Position numbers and translations under genes: made by a program | Part shown: positions 62,044 to 64,000 of the stretch, piece after piece | Layout: the number at the start of each line of letters is the position of its first letter | Numbering within the stretch: the first letter of the stretch is position 1 | The notes under the pieces: generated by a model | What the model saw: only the letters and a program-made list of their open reading frames with translations | Told to the model about the DNA's origin: nothing | Database searches by the model: none | NCBI GenBank assembly: GCA_017397895.1 | Contig: JAFQHP010000046.1 | Location: 1 to 64,000, forward strand | Direction of reading: 5' to 3' | Length of the DNA: 64,000 nucleotides | Origin: Clostridia bacterium | GTDB lineage: Bacteria; Bacillota; Clostridia; Christensenellales; Aristaeellaceae

Positions 62044-63082
62044 GTAAAAACTCCCGTACTGCTTTGGCCATGGCTTCTGTCAGATCGCCCGTCAGTTTGT
62101 CCACATACTTGCCCCGGATGAACAGCGCGCCGCAGTCCTTGCCGCCGCAAAGGGCAATATCGGCGTCCCGGGCTTCCCCGGGCCCGTTCACCACGCAGCC
62201 CATCACCGCCACCGTCACAGGCTTGTCCACATCCTTGAATTCATCGTGCAGACGGGAGGCAATGGCCGCCACGTCAATCTGGGTTCTGCCGCAGGTAGGG
62301 CAGGATACAAAGCGGATGCCGCTGCGCAGGCCCAGGGCCTGCAAAATGGACATGGCCGCCCCCGGCTCCTGCACAGGATCGCCGGTGAGGGAAACGCGCA
62401 CCGTATCCCCGATGCCGTCCAGAAGCAGCGACCCGATGCCGATGGCGCTCTTTACCGTGCCCTGGCCGGGAAGCCCCGCTTCCGTAACGCCAAGGTGCAA
62501 AGGATAATCGCATTTTTCTGCCATCAGCCGGTAGGCCTTCACCGTCAGGGGCACGTCGCTGGCCTTGAGGGAAATGACGGTATCGTAAAAACCCTGCTCC
62601 TCCAGCAGATGAATGTGCCGCTGGGCGCTTTCCACCATGCCCTCCGGGGTAGCACCGCCATACTTTTCCACAATATCCTTTTCCAGGGAGCCGGCATTCA
62701 CGCCGATGCGGATGGGCACATGATGGGCCTTGGCGCAGTCCACCACCCGTTTCACCTTTTCCGCGCTGCCGATATTGCCGGGATTGATGCGCAGCTTGTG
62801 AATGCCGTTTTCCATGGCGGCAATGGCCAGGGTGTGGTCAAAATGAATATCAGCCACCAGGGGTACCGGGCTTTGCTCCACCAGTGCCCGCACCGCCCCG
62901 GCGCAGGCCCTGTCATACACCGACACCCGCACCAGATCGCACCCCGCCAGGGACAGGGCCTTGATCTGCTCCAGGGTGGCTGCCACATCCCTGGTATCGG
63001 TATTGGTCATGGACTGGATGGAAATGGGGCTGCCGCCGCCGATTGCCACTGTGCCCGCCATTACTTTTCTTGTATTGCGCAT
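62033..63082 (-). CDS. ispG: 4-hydroxy-3-methylbut-2-enyl-diphosphate synthase
   Basis: This 349-aa [4Fe-4S] enzyme of the MEP pathway has the conserved Cys set in CPTCGRTQID and CVVNGPGEA, and RINPGNIG (about 87). Start: AAGGAG before the ATG; a 22-codon in-frame extension belongs to rseP. It works downstream of dxs (45301). Overlaps polC. Confidence 0.97.
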   Translation of the reverse strand: MRNTRKVMAGTVAIGGGSPISIQSMTNTDTRDVAATLEQIKALSLAGCDLVRVSVYDRACAGAVRALVEQSPVPLVADIHFDHTLAIAAMENGIHKLRINPGNIGSAEKVKRVVDCAKAHHVPIRIGVNAGSLEKDIVEKYGGATPEGMVESAQRHIHLLEEQGFYDTVISLKASDVPLTVKAYRLMAEKCDYPLHLGVTEAGLPGQGTVKSAIGIGSLLLDGIGDTVRVSLTGDPVQEPGAAMSILQALGLRSGIRFVSCPTCGRTQIDVAAIASRLHDEFKDVDKPVTVAVMGCVVNGPGEARDADIALCGGKDCGALFIRGKYVDKLTGDLTEAMAKAVREFLHDV

Positions 63083-63095
63083 GGCTTTTCTCTCC

Positions 63096-64000
63096 TTATC
63101 CAAACAGCTTCCGGATGTCCTGGAAGGTAACAAACAGCATAAAGCCAATCAGCACCAGATACCCGGCCATGTGAATGTAAGCCTCAATTTTTCGGGGTAC
63201 AGGCTTGCGGAAAATGCCTTCAATGGCCAGGAAAATCAGCCTGCTGCCGTCCAGCCCGGGAATGGGCAGAAGGTTGAACAGCCCCAGGTTCACGGATATC
63301 AGCACCAACAATTCCGCATAGGTAACCCAGCCGTTTTCTTTGGTTTCTTCGGCAATCAGCTGCACAATGCCCACCGGACCTGAGGACTCCTGCAGCCCTT
63401 CCCCGGTGCCGAGCATTTTCACCAGCGCGTCCAATATGGCCGTGCCGCTGCGCACGCAGTAATCAAAGCCCCGGCCGATGGCGTCAAAAATGGAAATGGG
63501 CTGGAAATTGGGGGTGTACTGCAGTTGCATGGTGATGCCCACCATCATGCGGCCCTCCGCTTCGTTGACGGCAGGGGTCAGGTACAAAATTTCCTTCTCC
63601 CCTTCCCTTTCCACCTCCATCTGCAGGGGTTCATCCCCGGGGCGGTAGGCCATGATGGCCCGGCTGGTGCGGGGCGTTTCGTCCGCATCCAGGCCCTTCA
63701 TGTCTTCTCCATTGATGGCAAGGATAATATCCCCCGCCTGCAGGCCGCCTGCCTCTGCCGGGCTGCCCGCATCCACACTCTGTACCACATAATAGCCGTA
63801 TTCGCCGCCCTGGTCCACGCCCACGGCACAGTAAATGCCCACGGCTACCACCAGCGCCAGCACAAAATTCATCACTGGGCCCATCAGGATGGTGAGCAGC
63901 CGGCGCCACACGGCAAAATTGTTCAGGTTCCGCTCATCGTCCTTTTCTTTTCCTTCGGTATCGTCTTCCCCGTAAAACATGCAATAGCCGCCCATGGGGA
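63096..64000 (-). CDS. rseP: RseP-type site-2 protease (N-terminus outside window)
   Basis: The visible 3' part encodes about 300 residues: PMGGYCMFYGED, a membrane helix with GPVMNFVLALVVAVGI, a PDZ domain (VDAGSPAEAGGLQAGDIILAI) and the C-terminal FNLLPIPGLDGSRL motif with the catalytic-site Asp. The N-terminal HExxH must lie beyond 64000. It cleaves membrane anti-sigma or signal remnants. Next to ispG as in many Clostridia. Confidence 0.93.
   Translation of the reverse strand, partial: PMGGYCMFYGEDDTEGKEKDDERNLNNFAVWRRLLTILMGPVMNFVLALVVAVGIYCAVGVDQGGEYGYYVVQSVDAGSPAEAGGLQAGDIILAINGEDMKGLDADETPRTSRAIMAYRPGDEPLQMEVEREGEKEILYLTPAVNEAEGRMMVGITMQLQYTPNFQPISIFDAIGRGFDYCVRSGTAILDALVKMLGTGEGLQESSGPVGIVQLIAEETKENGWVTYAELLVLISVNLGLFNLLPIPGLDGSRLIFLAIEGIFRKPVPRKIEAYIHMAGYLVLIGFMLFVTFQDIRKLFG

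Noticed and set aside
57517..62121. A 1534-codon open frame on the plus strand
   Set aside because: It is the antisense shadow of polC, which shows complete polymerase, PHP and exonuclease motifs.

Overview
The window looks like the chromosome of an anaerobic, GC-rich member of the Clostridia. The reasons are a Gram-positive-type PolC, an hrcA-grpE-dnaK-dnaJ operon behind a perfect CIRCE operator, a CggR-type glycolytic repressor, RqcH, rubrerythrin, a formate/nitrite channel, the MEP isoprenoid genes dxs and ispG, and several Clostridia-typical DUF families. The species cannot be told from the sequence. I see no prophage, plasmid, CRISPR array, rRNA operon or autonomous transposon. Most of the window is core genome.

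Layout. 1-500: intergenic repeat copy R1. 502-3071 (-): sugar isomerase-like TIM barrel, pgsA and a DUF4363/DUF421 pair. 3189-5228 (+): large membrane protein fused to a divergent acyltransferase. 5354-5507: tRNA-Gln and tRNA-Glu, followed by a small unknown gene and a Nudix hydrolase. 6483-10195 (-): frameshifted TfoX-like gene, SDR, radical SAM enzyme and membrane coiled-coil protein. 10260-10678: repeat R2. 10677-15411 (-): heat-shock operon. 15656-16846 (+): rubrerythrin and 5-formyl-THF cyclo-ligase. 16858-17250: repeat R3. 17251-21370 (-): mfd and pth. 21633-25041 (+): cggR, pgk and tpiA, without gap. 25215-29350 (+): nitroreductase, rarA, DUF3877, mnmM and a TIM barrel. 29363-29855: repeat R4.

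29903-35921 (-): secreted SH3/peptidoglycan-binding protein, a stand-alone winged-helix regulator, recG and a GH13 amylase. 36067-40626 (+): MBL hydrolase, a 57-aa protein and a sugar ABC importer without its ATPase. 40686-41116: seven consecutive hairpins, then a small promoter-to-terminator unit. 41149-44099 (+): CNNM/CorC transporter, histidine phosphatase and an AgrA-like regulator without its phospho-acceptor Asp. 44110-44512: repeat R5. 44507-47127 (-): tlyA and dxs. 47326-51757 (+): zinc-ribbon membrane protein, FNT channel and rqcH. 51806-63096 (-): diguanylate cyclase, transketolase, phosphohexomutase, DUF2461, a metal-binding HMA protein, polC, ispG and the 3' part of rseP, which runs off the window.

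The most unusual signal is a family of roughly 400-500 bp intergenic elements, with five copies in 64 kb. Each is built around a long hairpin whose arms differ between copies but stay paired through compensatory changes. Each sits just past a gene's 3' end, three of them between converging genes. Other points of interest are the hairpin cluster and small RNA-like unit before the CNNM gene, near mirror-image divergent promoters (pth/cggR and GH13/MBL), and a recurring extended -10 box (TGTGGTATAAT) at many promoters.
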